DNA from: Polaromonas sp.
GTDB taxonomy: Bacteria > Pseudomonadota > Gammaproteobacteria > Burkholderiales > Burkholderiaceae_C
Length of the DNA stretch: 64,000 nucleotides
NCBI RefSeq assembly: GCF_030680935.1
Contig: NZ_JAUXUP010000004.1
Location: forward strand, 40,440 to 104,439
Reading direction: 5' to 3'
Positions 54,490 through 62,199 of this stretch are shown in pieces. How positions within the stretch are numbered: position 1 is the first letter of the stretch; every line of letters begins with the position of its first letter. Under the pieces are notes generated by a model. The model saw only the letters and a program-made list of their open reading frames with translations, did no database searches and had not been told where the DNA came from. The position numbers and the translations under genes are program-made.

Positions 54490-56028
54490 ATGACTTTCCT
54501 CAAATCATCGCAGTCTTCGTCCCTCAAGCCCACCCGTGGCTCCGTAGCCACCGCCCGACCCAGTTCCGAGTCCACCACCGGGCGGCTGGCGATTGCGCAA
54601 AAGCTGCTGCTGACGCCTTTCGGGCTGACCGAGGCGCATTTGAGCCGGGCCCTCGGCGAGATCACATCGCATGGTGTGGACGACGCCGACCTGTATTTCC
54701 AGTACACACGCAGCGAAGGCTGGAGCCTGGAAGAAGGCATCGTCAAGACCGGCTCTTTCAGCATTGACCAGGGCGTCGGCGTGCGTGCCGTCAGCGGCGA
54801 AAAAACCGCCTTTGCCTACTCTGACGACATCTCCGAAGCTTCGCTGCTGGACGCAGCACGCACGGTACGCACCATTTCGGCTTCGACACGCGTCGGCCGT
54901 GTGAAGGTCCCGGCGCGCCGCGTCGCCAGCAGCCGCTCGCTGTACCAGGACCTGGACCCGATTGCCACGCTGGACAGCACCGCCAAGGTCAAGTTGCTGG
55001 AGAAAGTCGAGAAGCTGGCCAAAGCCAAAGACCCGCGCATTGTGCAAGTCATGGCCGGCCTGGCCAGCGAATACGACGTGGTGATGGTGGCGCGTGCCGA
55101 CGGCACCCTGGCCGCCGATGTGCGCCCCCTGGTGCGGCTGAGCGTCACCGTGATTGCCGAGAAAAAAGTCGGCGGTGTGAGCCGCCGCGAAATGGGCTCT
55201 GGCGGCGGCGGCGGTCGTTTTGGTCTGGCCTATTTTGACGATGCACAAATCGCCGAATACGTCAGCGACGCGGTGACCGCAGCGCTGTCCAACCTGGAAG
55301 CGCGCCCTGCGCCGGCTGGCCAGATGACGGTGGTGCTTGGCCCCGGCTGGCCCGGCATTTTGCTGCACGAAGCGATTGGCCACGGCCTGGAGGGCGACTT
55401 CAACCGCAAGGGTTCGAGCGCATTTTCAGGCCGCATCGGCGAGCGTGTAGCTGCCAAGGGTGTCACCGTGCTGGACGACGGCACCATTGCTGACCGGCGC
55501 GGCTCGCTCAACGTCGATGACGAGGGCAACGCCAGCCAGCGTAATGTGCTGATTGAAGACGGCATCCTGAAGGGCTATATCCAGGACTCGCTCAATGCGC
55601 GCCTCTCGGGCGTCAAACCCACCGGCAATGGCCGGCGCGAAAGTTATGCGCATGTGCCGATGCCGCGCATGACCAACACCTACATGCTCGGTGGCGACAA
55701 GGCGCCGGAAGAAATTGTGGCCAGCATCAAGAAGGGCCTGTACGCCACCAACTTTGGCGGCGGCCAGGTAGATATCACGTCGGGCAAGTTTGTGTTCTCT
55801 GCCAGCGAAGCCTTTTGGGTCGAAAACGGCAAAATTTTGTACCCGGTCAAAGGTGCCACCATTGTGGGTAACGGCCCGGACGCGCTGACCCGCGTCACCA
55901 TGATCGCCAATGACATGCAGCTCGACAGCGGTGTCGGCACCTGCGGCAAGGAAGGGCAGAGCGTACCGGTAGGTGTGGGCCAGCCAACATTGCGCATCGA
56001 CGGTCTGACAGTCGGCGGCACCGCCTGA
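54490..56028 (+). CDS. tldD: Metalloprotease TldD
   Basis: The 512-residue protein has the zinc motif HEAIGHGLEGD, with HExxxH at 293-298. TldD works with TldE (PmbA) to degrade unfolded peptides and process small modified peptides such as microcins. I chose ATG 54490 because the longer frame upstream overlaps the dehydrogenase gene. The N-terminal 35 residues are Ser/Thr-rich and longer than in E. coli TldD. No pmbA is adjacent. Confidence 0.95.
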   Translation: MTFLKSSQSSSLKPTRGSVATARPSSESTTGRLAIAQKLLLTPFGLTEAHLSRALGEITSHGVDDADLYFQYTRSEGWSLEEGIVKTGSFSIDQGVGVRAVSGEKTAFAYSDDISEASLLDAARTVRTISASTRVGRVKVPARRVASSRSLYQDLDPIATLDSTAKVKLLEKVEKLAKAKDPRIVQVMAGLASEYDVVMVARADGTLAADVRPLVRLSVTVIAEKKVGGVSRREMGSGGGGGRFGLAYFDDAQIAEYVSDAVTAALSNLEARPAPAGQMTVVLGPGWPGILLHEAIGHGLEGDFNRKGSSAFSGRIGERVAAKGVTVLDDGTIADRRGSLNVDDEGNASQRNVLIEDGILKGYIQDSLNARLSGVKPTGNGRRESYAHVPMPRMTNTYMLGGDKAPEEIVASIKKGLYATNFGGGQVDITSGKFVFSASEAFWVENGKILYPVKGATIVGNGPDALTRVTMIANDMQLDSGVGTCGKEGQSVPVGVGQPTLRIDGLTVGGTA

Positions 56029-56047
56029 GCGTCCCGGAAAGTGAACC

Positions 56048-56623
56048 ATGAGCGAGACGCCCAGTTCACGGCTACCCATCGATCCGACCACGCATTTACC
56101 CAGCGTGCAGAGCTTCGGCGAGCTCAGCCACTTCCTGCGCTCGGCCATGGCCGACGAGGAGTCGCTGCAACTGGCCGACGGCATGGGGAGCATGGCGGGC
56201 AGCATTGAAGCGGTGCTGTCAGGCCTGAAGCGCGAGCCCGATCCGGCAGTCCTCGCGCCTGCGCTGATGGACCTCATGACGGTGTTGCGCGAGCACCGTG
56301 CCCTGGTGATCGCGCTGTCGCCGGCCTGGCGCGGCTTGTACGAATATGCGTCCTACCTGGCCGCGCTGAACAACTTCCGGGTATTGATCAGCCAGTGGCT
56401 GCTGCCAGTGGCCCCCCAGGTCGCTGCAGGCAGCGCTTGCGAGCGGCCAGTCGCCATTGAAGATTTTGAGCTGATTGCCTGGCGCATGCTGGGCGAAGGC
56501 ATGTTGCTGATCGACATGTACGAGCAGCTGTGTGGCCGCGAGGCCAGTGAATCTTCGGTTGCGGCGATAGACCAGGCGCAGGTGAAACGGGCCAGGAACT
56601 GGTGGGAACGCTTGCGCAGCTGA
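56048..56623 (+). CDS. Hypothetical protein
   Basis: I do not recognise this 191-residue protein. It is predicted to be helical throughout, with no signal peptide and no strong membrane segment. It starts 19 nt after tldD, so the two are probably co-transcribed. Codon use is like its neighbours. An inverted pair of 24-nt repeats at 56670-56737 follows and may end the transcript. Confidence 0.72.
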   Translation: MSETPSSRLPIDPTTHLPSVQSFGELSHFLRSAMADEESLQLADGMGSMAGSIEAVLSGLKREPDPAVLAPALMDLMTVLREHRALVIALSPAWRGLYEYASYLAALNNFRVLISQWLLPVAPQVAAGSACERPVAIEDFELIAWRMLGEGMLLIDMYEQLCGREASESSVAAIDQAQVKRARNWWERLRS

Positions 56624-56669
56624 ACAGGGGCCCCACGCTGGTCGCCTGGCCCCAACCCTGTGGGCTCAA

Positions 56670-56737
56670 CCGTTCGCCCTGAGCGTGTCGAAGGGTCGTC
56701 CAATGCCAAGCGGCTTCGACAAACTCAGCCCGAACGG
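56670..56737. repeat. Inverted pair of GTTCG..CTGAG..TGTCGAAG repeats forming a long hairpin
   Basis: The left arm 56670-56693 and right arm 56714-56737 are complementary at about 20 of 24 positions, around a 20-nt loop. The unit CCGTTCG..CTGAG..TGTCGAAG is a palindromic repeat known to me as widely dispersed in proteobacterial intergenic DNA. It separates the hypothetical gene from the DAHP synthase leader. A third single copy is at 36893-36916. Confidence 0.6.
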
Positions 56738-56803
56738 AGTTGTAACGCTTAAATGAACAGCATTGCGCTTCGCCCGCTTTGCGCCTTGTGCTACATTGCA
56801 GCC

Positions 56804-56878
56804 ATGACCTCCGCGAAATTTTATTTTGCTTACTTCTGGTTCTCAAGCGCCTCCGGCGGTAGAGAGATCCTCGCGTAA
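56804..56878 (+). CDS. Aromatic-rich leader peptide of the DAHP synthase attenuator
   Basis: The 24-codon frame reads MTSAKFYFAYFWFSSASGGR, then EILA and stop. Residues 6-13 are FYFAYFWF: four Phe, two Tyr and one Trp in eight codons (56819-56842). Codons 17-19 (56852-56860) form the RNA strand that can pair with the terminator 5' arm. An in-frame ATG at 56753 would give a 41-residue version; neither start has a good Shine-Dalgarno. An extended -10-like TGCTACATT (56789-56797) ends 6 nt before the ATG, so leaderless translation is possible. The coding role is inferred from composition and architecture. Confidence 0.8.
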   Translation: MTSAKFYFAYFWFSSASGGREILA

Positions 56879-56935
56879 GCAGATAAATACGCAACAGATT
56901 CTTGAAAACCGCCGGACACCCGGCGGTTTTTTTTT
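56852..56935 (+). promoter_or_regulatory. Transcription attenuator: antiterminator/terminator switch before aroG
   Basis: Terminator: AAAACCGCCGG (56905-56915), loop ACAC, CCGGCGGTTTT (56920-56930), with nine T at 56927-56935. Antiterminator: TCCGGCGGT (56852-56860), inside the leader peptide frame, is exactly complementary to ACCGCCGGA (56908-56916), so the two structures exclude each other. A ribosome stalled on the aromatic codons leaves 56852-56860 free; one that reaches the stop at 56876-56878 covers it and lets the terminator form. The DAHP synthase ATG is 52 nt beyond the T-tract. Confidence 0.85.
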
Positions 56936-56987
56936 GTCCCTTGTTATTTGCCGATGAATTGTTGGATGTTTTAAAAGGAAGCCAGCC

Positions 56988-58112
56988 ATGAATGCCAAAG
57001 CCACCCAAGCCAGCGATGCCTGGTATGCGAGTCCCGTCGATAAAACCAGCCAGACAGACGACGAACGCATCAAGGACATCACTGTGTTGCCACCGCCCGA
57101 ACATTTGATCCGATTCTTCCCGATCAGCGGAACCGCTGTTGAATCGCTGATCACCCAAACCCGCAGCAACATCCATCGCATCATGGCAGGCAAGGACGAC
57201 CGGCTGCTGGTGGTGATCGGCCCCTGCTCCATCCATGACCCGGCTGCAGCGCTGGAATACGCGCGCCGCCTGGTGGTGCAGCGTGAAAAGTACGCCGACA
57301 CCCTGGAAATTGTCATGCGCGTGTATTTTGAAAAGCCGCGCACCACCGTAGGGTGGAAGGGCCTGATCAACGACCCTTACCTGGACGAAACCTTTCGCAT
57401 CGACGAGGGCCTGCGCATCGCGCGCCAGTTGCTGATCGACATCAATCGCTTGGGCCTGCCAGCGGGCAGTGAGTTTCTGGACGTGATTTCGCCGCAGTAC
57501 ATCGGCGACCTGATTGCCTGGGGCGCGATTGGTGCCCGCACCACCGAAAGCCAGGTGCACCGCGAGCTGGCGTCCGGCCTGTCTGCCCCGATTGGCTTCA
57601 AGAACGGCACGGACGGCAACATCCGCATCGCCACCGATGCCATTCAGGCGGCTGCGCGTGGCCACCACTTTTTGTCGGTGCACAAAAACGGCCAGGTGGC
57701 CATTGTGCAGACCAGCGGCAACAAGGATTGCCATGTGATTTTGCGCGGCGGCAAAACCCCCAACTACGACGCCGCCAGCGTGGGCGCAGCCTGCAAGGAG
57801 CTGGAAACGGCCAAACTGCCGGCCACGCTGATGGTCGATTGCAGCCATGCCAACAGCTCCAAGCAGCATGAAAAGCAGCTCGAAGTGGCGCGCGAGATCG
57901 GCGCACAGGTGGCGGGTGGCTCTAAACACGTGTTCGGCCTGATGGTGGAAAGCCACCTCCAGCCCGGCGCGCAAAAATTCACCCCCGGCAAAGACAAGGC
58001 CAAAGACCTGGAGTACGGAAAAAGTATCACAGACGCCTGCCTGAGCTGGGACGACTCCCTGCGCCTGCTGGATGTGCTGTCAGAGTCGGTCAAGGTGCGT
58101 CGCAGCCGCTGA
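56988..58112 (+). CDS. aroG: Class I 3-deoxy-7-phosphoheptulonate (DAHP) synthase
   Basis: The 374-residue AroF/G/H-type enzyme condenses phosphoenolpyruvate and erythrose-4-phosphate, the first step of the shikimate pathway. Family blocks are VVIGPCSIHDPAAALEYA (near 75), GARTTESQVHRELASGLS (near 182), GFKNGTDGN and DCSHANSSK (near 283). AAGGAAG lies 8-14 nt before the ATG. Which aromatic amino acid inhibits it cannot be told, so the symbol marks the family only. The upstream attenuator suggests control by charged tRNA-Phe, tRNA-Tyr and tRNA-Trp. Confidence 0.94.
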   Translation: MNAKATQASDAWYASPVDKTSQTDDERIKDITVLPPPEHLIRFFPISGTAVESLITQTRSNIHRIMAGKDDRLLVVIGPCSIHDPAAALEYARRLVVQREKYADTLEIVMRVYFEKPRTTVGWKGLINDPYLDETFRIDEGLRIARQLLIDINRLGLPAGSEFLDVISPQYIGDLIAWGAIGARTTESQVHRELASGLSAPIGFKNGTDGNIRIATDAIQAAARGHHFLSVHKNGQVAIVQTSGNKDCHVILRGGKTPNYDAASVGAACKELETAKLPATLMVDCSHANSSKQHEKQLEVAREIGAQVAGGSKHVFGLMVESHLQPGAQKFTPGKDKAKDLEYGKSITDACLSWDDSLRLLDVLSESVKVRRSR

Positions 58113-58257
58113 AGTCCCTCTGCAGTCCGCCCTTCGCACCCTCCGTTTAGAGGAGGGGTGGCGGGCCATTTGGTGTTAAATTAATCATTAACTTATTGTT
58201 ACCTTTTCGTTCTACCGCGCCCGCCCCACTCCCGCCCCAAAGTCTGCTCCATGCACC

Positions 58258-59304
58258 ATGTCTTTTGATCAACCTGTCATCTGGTTAGGTCTGGCTGGCT
58301 TTACGCCGGAGCAGCGCCTGCAACTCCATGGGTTGTTGGCTCAGCTTCCCAAAGGCGGCATCGCGTGGAAGTTGTGTGCCTTTGCAGACGCCGATGCGTG
58401 GCTGGTCAGCGGCGAGAAATGTCGCCTGGTTGCTGCCGACACCCTGAAAATTATGGCGGGCCTGCCGAGTGAGCGCACGGTGCAGCTTGATCTGGAGCAG
58501 GTGGACCGGCCGGTGGCCTTCTCGCTGCCGCTTGTTTCGCGCGAGTTTGACCCGAAACTCACCTTTGATCTGGCCTCCCTGCCCAGCCTGCTCAAGGTGT
58601 TGCAGCATTTTGCAAGCTGGTTGCGACCACTGCGCTCGCAGTACGTGTTGGGGGGCCAGCTGATTGCACGCGAAAGCGAATTGTTGCCCGGCATTTACCA
58701 CGTCAGCCACAACGGCAGTTTGCTGGCGGTGATGGACTTTCACGAATGGCGCATCGGCATCTCACGCAAGGCCGATCCGGTTGATTTTGAGTTTGCCAAG
58801 TGGGACCGGCGCCCGCTGGAGGCCCACGATATCCCCGCGCAGTTCTTGCGCAGCAGCCTGACGCAGTTGCGCTGGATCTACGCACAACGCACCGAGCGCG
58901 ACGTGCTGCCCACCAGGTACCGCAGCCGCCCCATTTATTTCCGCCGCGCGCCGGAGGTGCCCATGCGCTGGTTGCGCGACCCGCAGCTTCTGCTGCTGCG
59001 CGAGTTGTCGGTGCAGGCCAGCGACTTTGAGACCCTGCGCCAGCGCACCGGGCTGACGCCGGCCCAGCTGGCGCGCGAGCTTGCCAGCCTTTACTTTGCC
59101 GGGTCCATTACCACCACGGCCGACAAAGCCGGCACCGGCGCCTTCACCGCCAGCACCGCCTCCGCCAGCGACGAAAGCCTGCCCGGCAGAAGCCAGCCGG
59201 GCCCGGCCAAGCCCCCCCAGGCCGCGCCCAGTGAGCTGGCCGCGCCGCCACGCAGTTTTCCCAAACCAGACCCGACCGCACCCGCCCAGCTAAGCCGCAA
59301 ATAG
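58258..59304 (+). CDS. Hypothetical protein with disordered Ala/Pro-rich tail
   Basis: I do not recognise this 348-residue protein. Residues 1-280 appear folded, with mixed alpha/beta content and a C-terminal winged-helix-like segment (DFETLRQRTGLTPAQLAREL). The last 60 residues are Ala, Pro, Ser and Thr rich and probably disordered. There is no signal peptide. An AT-rich upstream block (58173-58203) is the likely promoter region. The stop is 6 nt before a MITE-like element. Confidence 0.72.
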   Translation: MSFDQPVIWLGLAGFTPEQRLQLHGLLAQLPKGGIAWKLCAFADADAWLVSGEKCRLVAADTLKIMAGLPSERTVQLDLEQVDRPVAFSLPLVSREFDPKLTFDLASLPSLLKVLQHFASWLRPLRSQYVLGGQLIARESELLPGIYHVSHNGSLLAVMDFHEWRIGISRKADPVDFEFAKWDRRPLEAHDIPAQFLRSSLTQLRWIYAQRTERDVLPTRYRSRPIYFRRAPEVPMRWLRDPQLLLLRELSVQASDFETLRQRTGLTPAQLARELASLYFAGSITTTADKAGTGAFTASTASASDESLPGRSQPGPAKPPQAAPSELAAPPRSFPKPDPTAPAQLSRK

Positions 59305-59310
59305 CGCGGC

Positions 59311-59476
59311 CTAGTGTGGTGTTGCACGCTATTTGGCACATAAAAATGCGTCTTTTCGGCCATGGCGGCGTTGCAAATCCGCGCGATACCTACGGGTATC
59401 GCTGTGGTTTGCGCCTTGCCCTGACCAAAAATCCATCATTTTTATTTGTGTCATCAAGCATGCAACACCACACTAG
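59311..59476. mobile_element. MITE-like element with 16-bp perfect terminal inverted repeats
   Basis: CTAGTGTGGTGTTGCA (59311-59326) is perfectly inverted at 59461-59476. Similarity extends imperfectly inward to about 38-40 nt per side, ending in ATAAAAATG and CATTTTTAT. The 166-bp unit holds no reading frame, only a small palindrome GATACC-TACG-GGTATC. It looks like a non-autonomous transposable element; the parent transposase is not in the window. Confidence 0.65.
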
Positions 59477-59562
59477 CGACTGAGCGCCCGGGTTTCAGCC
59501 GATTGCCAGGCGTCGCCCATGCGCCCATGCTGATGGCCATATCCCCAGATTGCGAGGTCAAC

Positions 59563-59874
59563 ATGCGCAGCGAAGTCACCGTCACCTTTCAGAATTCCCC
59601 GCCCCTGCGCCTGGACCTCAATGAAGTGCAGCCCATGCCACACGATATGGCCAGGCAGTGGCTGGACGAACAGTTCACCCGCATGGGCTGCGAACCCCTG
59701 CGCCCCACCGGCAAACTGCTGACAGCCGACAAGGTGCTGGTAGTGGCCCAGGCCGCCGGCCCGCAGCAATTTGCCGATGCCGCATGGGCGCAGGCCTTTG
59801 CCCGCGCCGCCAGCGCCGCGCTGGCCAGACCGATGATTCATGTCGATGTGGCGGCCATGGGCCTCACTTACTGA
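59563..59874 (+). CDS. Hypothetical protein
   Basis: The 103-residue protein starts MRSEVTVTFQNSPPLRLDLN and is compact alpha/beta with no signal peptide. The start at 59563 follows GAGG with 5-nt spacing; an in-frame ATG at 59527 is weaker. It lies between the MITE-like element and mpl (convergent). No motif identifies a function. Confidence 0.65.
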   Translation: MRSEVTVTFQNSPPLRLDLNEVQPMPHDMARQWLDEQFTRMGCEPLRPTGKLLTADKVLVVAQAAGPQQFADAAWAQAFARAASAALARPMIHVDVAAMGLTY

Positions 59875-59882
59875 GTGTTTTA

Positions 59883-59933
59883 GGTCTTTAGCCCTTTATT
59901 GACGCGCGTAACCAGCTATCAATCTAATAGCAA
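59883..59933 (-). repeat. Dispersed palindromic repeat, copy H (reverse orientation)
   Basis: GTCTTTAGCCCTTTATTGAC, GCGCGTAACCAGCTAT, CAATCT, AATAGCA, between a hypothetical gene and the convergent mpl gene. Confidence 0.6.
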
Positions 59934-59934
59934 A

Positions 59935-61356
59935 TCAGCCAGCCTGAAGCGCTTCCAGCAGACGCGCATGAATGCCGCCAAAACCGCCGTTGCTCATGCA
60001 GAGCAAATGGTCACCGGGGCGGGCTGCCGCAGTGACTTGGGCCAGCAGTTGGTCAATGTTGTCGGCCACCTGAGCGCGGGCGCCCATCGGGGCCAGTGCA
60101 GCCCGGGCGTCCCAGTCGAGTCCACCCGCATGGCAAAACGCCAGGTCTGCGCTTTCCAGGCTCCAGGGCAGCTGCGCGGTCATGGTGCCCAGCTTCATGG
60201 TGTTGCTGCGCGGCTCGAAGATCGCGAGGATGCGCTGAGCGCCGCCCTGGCCTTTCAGCTGGCGGCGCAAGCCGTCTATGGTGGTGTGGATCGCCGTCGG
60301 GTGGTGCGCAAAGTCGTCATACACCGTGATGCTGCCGCCGGGGCGCGCCACCACGCCGCGCACTTCCATGCGGCGCCTGACGTTTTCAAAACTCGCCAGG
60401 GCCTCAGCCGCCAACGCGGGCGCCACCCCCACGTGGTCGGCAGCAGCTATCGCGGCCAGGGCGTTGAGCTGGTTGTGCACGCCGCTGATGGTCCATTCGA
60501 CACGGGCAACTTTCTGGCCATCTTTCAGCACATCAAAAGCGTCTGGCTCGCCGGTTGCCGAAAACCCGCTGGATGGATCGCCGCCGAAGAGTACCTGCTC
60601 ACTCCAGCAGCCCTGGGCCAGCACCCGGGCCAGGCTTTCTTCCCGCGCGTTGACAACGATGCGGCCAGAGCCGGGCACGGTGCGCACCAGGTGGTGAAAC
60701 TGCCGCTCAATCGCGGCCAGGTTGTCAAAGATGTCGGCGTGGTCAAACTCCAGGTTGTTCAAAATCGCGGTGCGGGGCCGGTAATGCACAAACTTGCTGC
60801 GTTTGTCAAAAAACGCGGTGTCGTATTCATCGGCCTCAATGACAAAGGTGTTGCCGCTACCCAGCCGGGCCGACACGCCAAAGTTGAGCGGCACGCCACC
60901 CACCAGAAAACCGGGCTGCAGGCCGGCGCACTCCAGAATCCAGGCGAGCATGGCGGTGGTGGTGGTTTTGCCGTGGGTGCCGGCCACGGCCAGCACATGG
61001 CGCGGGCCAGTCGCATGGTGCGTCGGGTGGTGCAACACATGGCCAGACAGCCATTGAGGGCCGCTGGTATAGGGCAAGCCGGCGTCCAGAATCGCCTCCA
61101 TCAAAGGGTATCTGGCTTTGCCACCGGCATCCTGCGCGCGCGACACCACATTGCCCACCACAAACACATCCGGCCGAAAAGCCAGTTGATCCGCCCCATA
61201 ACCCTCAATCAGCTCAATCCCAAGCCCGCGCAACTGATCGCTCATGGGTGGATACACGCCGGTGTCGCAACCCGTGACCTTGTGCCCGGCCTCACGCGCC
61301 AGCGCCGCCAGCCCGCCCATGAAAGTACCGCAAATCCCCAGAATGTGTATGTGCAT
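59935..61356 (-). CDS. mpl: UDP-N-acetylmuramate:L-alanyl-gamma-D-glutamyl-meso-diaminopimelate ligase
   Basis: The 473-residue Mur ligase family enzyme joins recycled tripeptide to UDP-MurNAc in peptidoglycan recycling. It starts MHIHILGICGTFMGGLAALA, and the ATP loop is GTHGKTTTTAM near residue 128. The GICGTFMG block at the N-terminus separates Mpl from MurC. The length is as expected. Confidence 0.95.
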   Translation of the reverse strand: MHIHILGICGTFMGGLAALAREAGHKVTGCDTGVYPPMSDQLRGLGIELIEGYGADQLAFRPDVFVVGNVVSRAQDAGGKARYPLMEAILDAGLPYTSGPQWLSGHVLHHPTHHATGPRHVLAVAGTHGKTTTTAMLAWILECAGLQPGFLVGGVPLNFGVSARLGSGNTFVIEADEYDTAFFDKRSKFVHYRPRTAILNNLEFDHADIFDNLAAIERQFHHLVRTVPGSGRIVVNAREESLARVLAQGCWSEQVLFGGDPSSGFSATGEPDAFDVLKDGQKVARVEWTISGVHNQLNALAAIAAADHVGVAPALAAEALASFENVRRRMEVRGVVARPGGSITVYDDFAHHPTAIHTTIDGLRRQLKGQGGAQRILAIFEPRSNTMKLGTMTAQLPWSLESADLAFCHAGGLDWDARAALAPMGARAQVADNIDQLLAQVTAAARPGDHLLCMSNGGFGGIHARLLEALQAG

Positions 61357-61412
61357 GCCGGTATTTTAGGAGGCAAGCTGGAGCCAGCACGCACGCCATC
61401 GCTTGAGCAGTC

Positions 61413-61467
61413 AAATCGGCATCTGGCCCTAATGCAGAATGCGTAGCCAGCTATATTTTTCATAGCA
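61413..61467 (-). repeat. Dispersed palindromic repeat, copy I (reverse orientation)
   Basis: AAATCGGCATCTGGCCCTAA, GCGTAGCCAGCTATATTTTT, CATAGCAAG in the divergent mpl promoter region. Nearest relative is copy E. Confidence 0.6.
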
Positions 61468-61590
61468 AGTCAATGCAGCGTCTGACAATCGCGGGCTGCG
61501 CCCGTAGGGGCGCTGCAACTTTATGCCGGCAGCACCGGTCAATCGGGGCAGAATCAGGGGCTGCCCCCACCTGCCCTGCGGATACCCCAC

Positions 61591-62199
61591 TTGAACCCCA
61601 CTACCCTGAAACTGGACATTGCCGCCACCGCTGCCGCGTTGGTGGTCGAAGAAGGGCTGGAGTACGGCCCCGCCAAACGCCGAGCCGTCAAGCAAATGGG
61701 CCTGCCGGCGCGCAGCGAGCTGCCGGGCAATGACGAAGTGGAAGATGCGGTGCGCGAGTACATTGCGCTGTTCTGCGCCGACACGCAGCCAGCCGAACTG
61801 GCGGCGCTACGCGTGCTGGCGCTGACCTGGATGGAGCGCATGGCCCCGTTTCGGCCCTACCTGGGTGGCGCGGTCTGGCACGGCACTGCCACCCGGCTAT
61901 CAGACATTTACATCCAGCTTTTCTGCGATGACCCGAAATCTGCCGAGATTGCGCTGATCGACCATAGCGTGGACTATGAACCGCGCAGCGTGACCGGCTT
62001 TACCGGCGACAGCGTTGAGGCGCTGAGCCTGAGCAGCTTTTGCCAGGGCTTGAACGAAAACGTCGGCGTGCACCTGCTGGTGTACGACCATGACGACCTG
62101 CGCGGCGCGCTGCGGCCGGACAGCAAAGGCCGCAAGCCGCGCGGTGACATGGTGGACGTGCAAAAATTGCTGATGACCAACCAGGAGACCTCCTCTTGA
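61591..62199 (+). CDS. Conserved hypothetical protein
   Basis: I cannot name a family for this 202-residue soluble protein. The N-terminal half is helical (EEGLEYGPAKRRAVKQMGL), and the C-terminal half is alpha/beta with GTATRLSDIYIQLFCDDPKS, vaguely like a nucleotidyltransferase core but without clear paired acidic residues. The start is TTG 61591 with no strong ribosome-binding site; no in-frame ATG or GTG lies just upstream, so the start is uncertain. The stop overlaps the next gene's TTG by 3 nt, so the two are coupled. Confidence 0.72.
   Translation: MNPTTLKLDIAATAAALVVEEGLEYGPAKRRAVKQMGLPARSELPGNDEVEDAVREYIALFCADTQPAELAALRVLALTWMERMAPFRPYLGGAVWHGTATRLSDIYIQLFCDDPKSAEIALIDHSVDYEPRSVTGFTGDSVEALSLSSFCQGLNENVGVHLLVYDHDDLRGALRPDSKGRKPRGDMVDVQKLLMTNQETSS

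Noticed and set aside
59899..61446. 515-codon open frame on the plus strand opposite mpl
   Set aside because: Antisense shadow of mpl with no recognisable motif and a composition typical of mirrored high-GC coding DNA.
3175..61467. CRISPR array made of the repeated GCTAT...ATAGC units
   Set aside because: Copies are scattered kilobases apart in both orientations, imperfect and without regular spacers; no cas gene is present.
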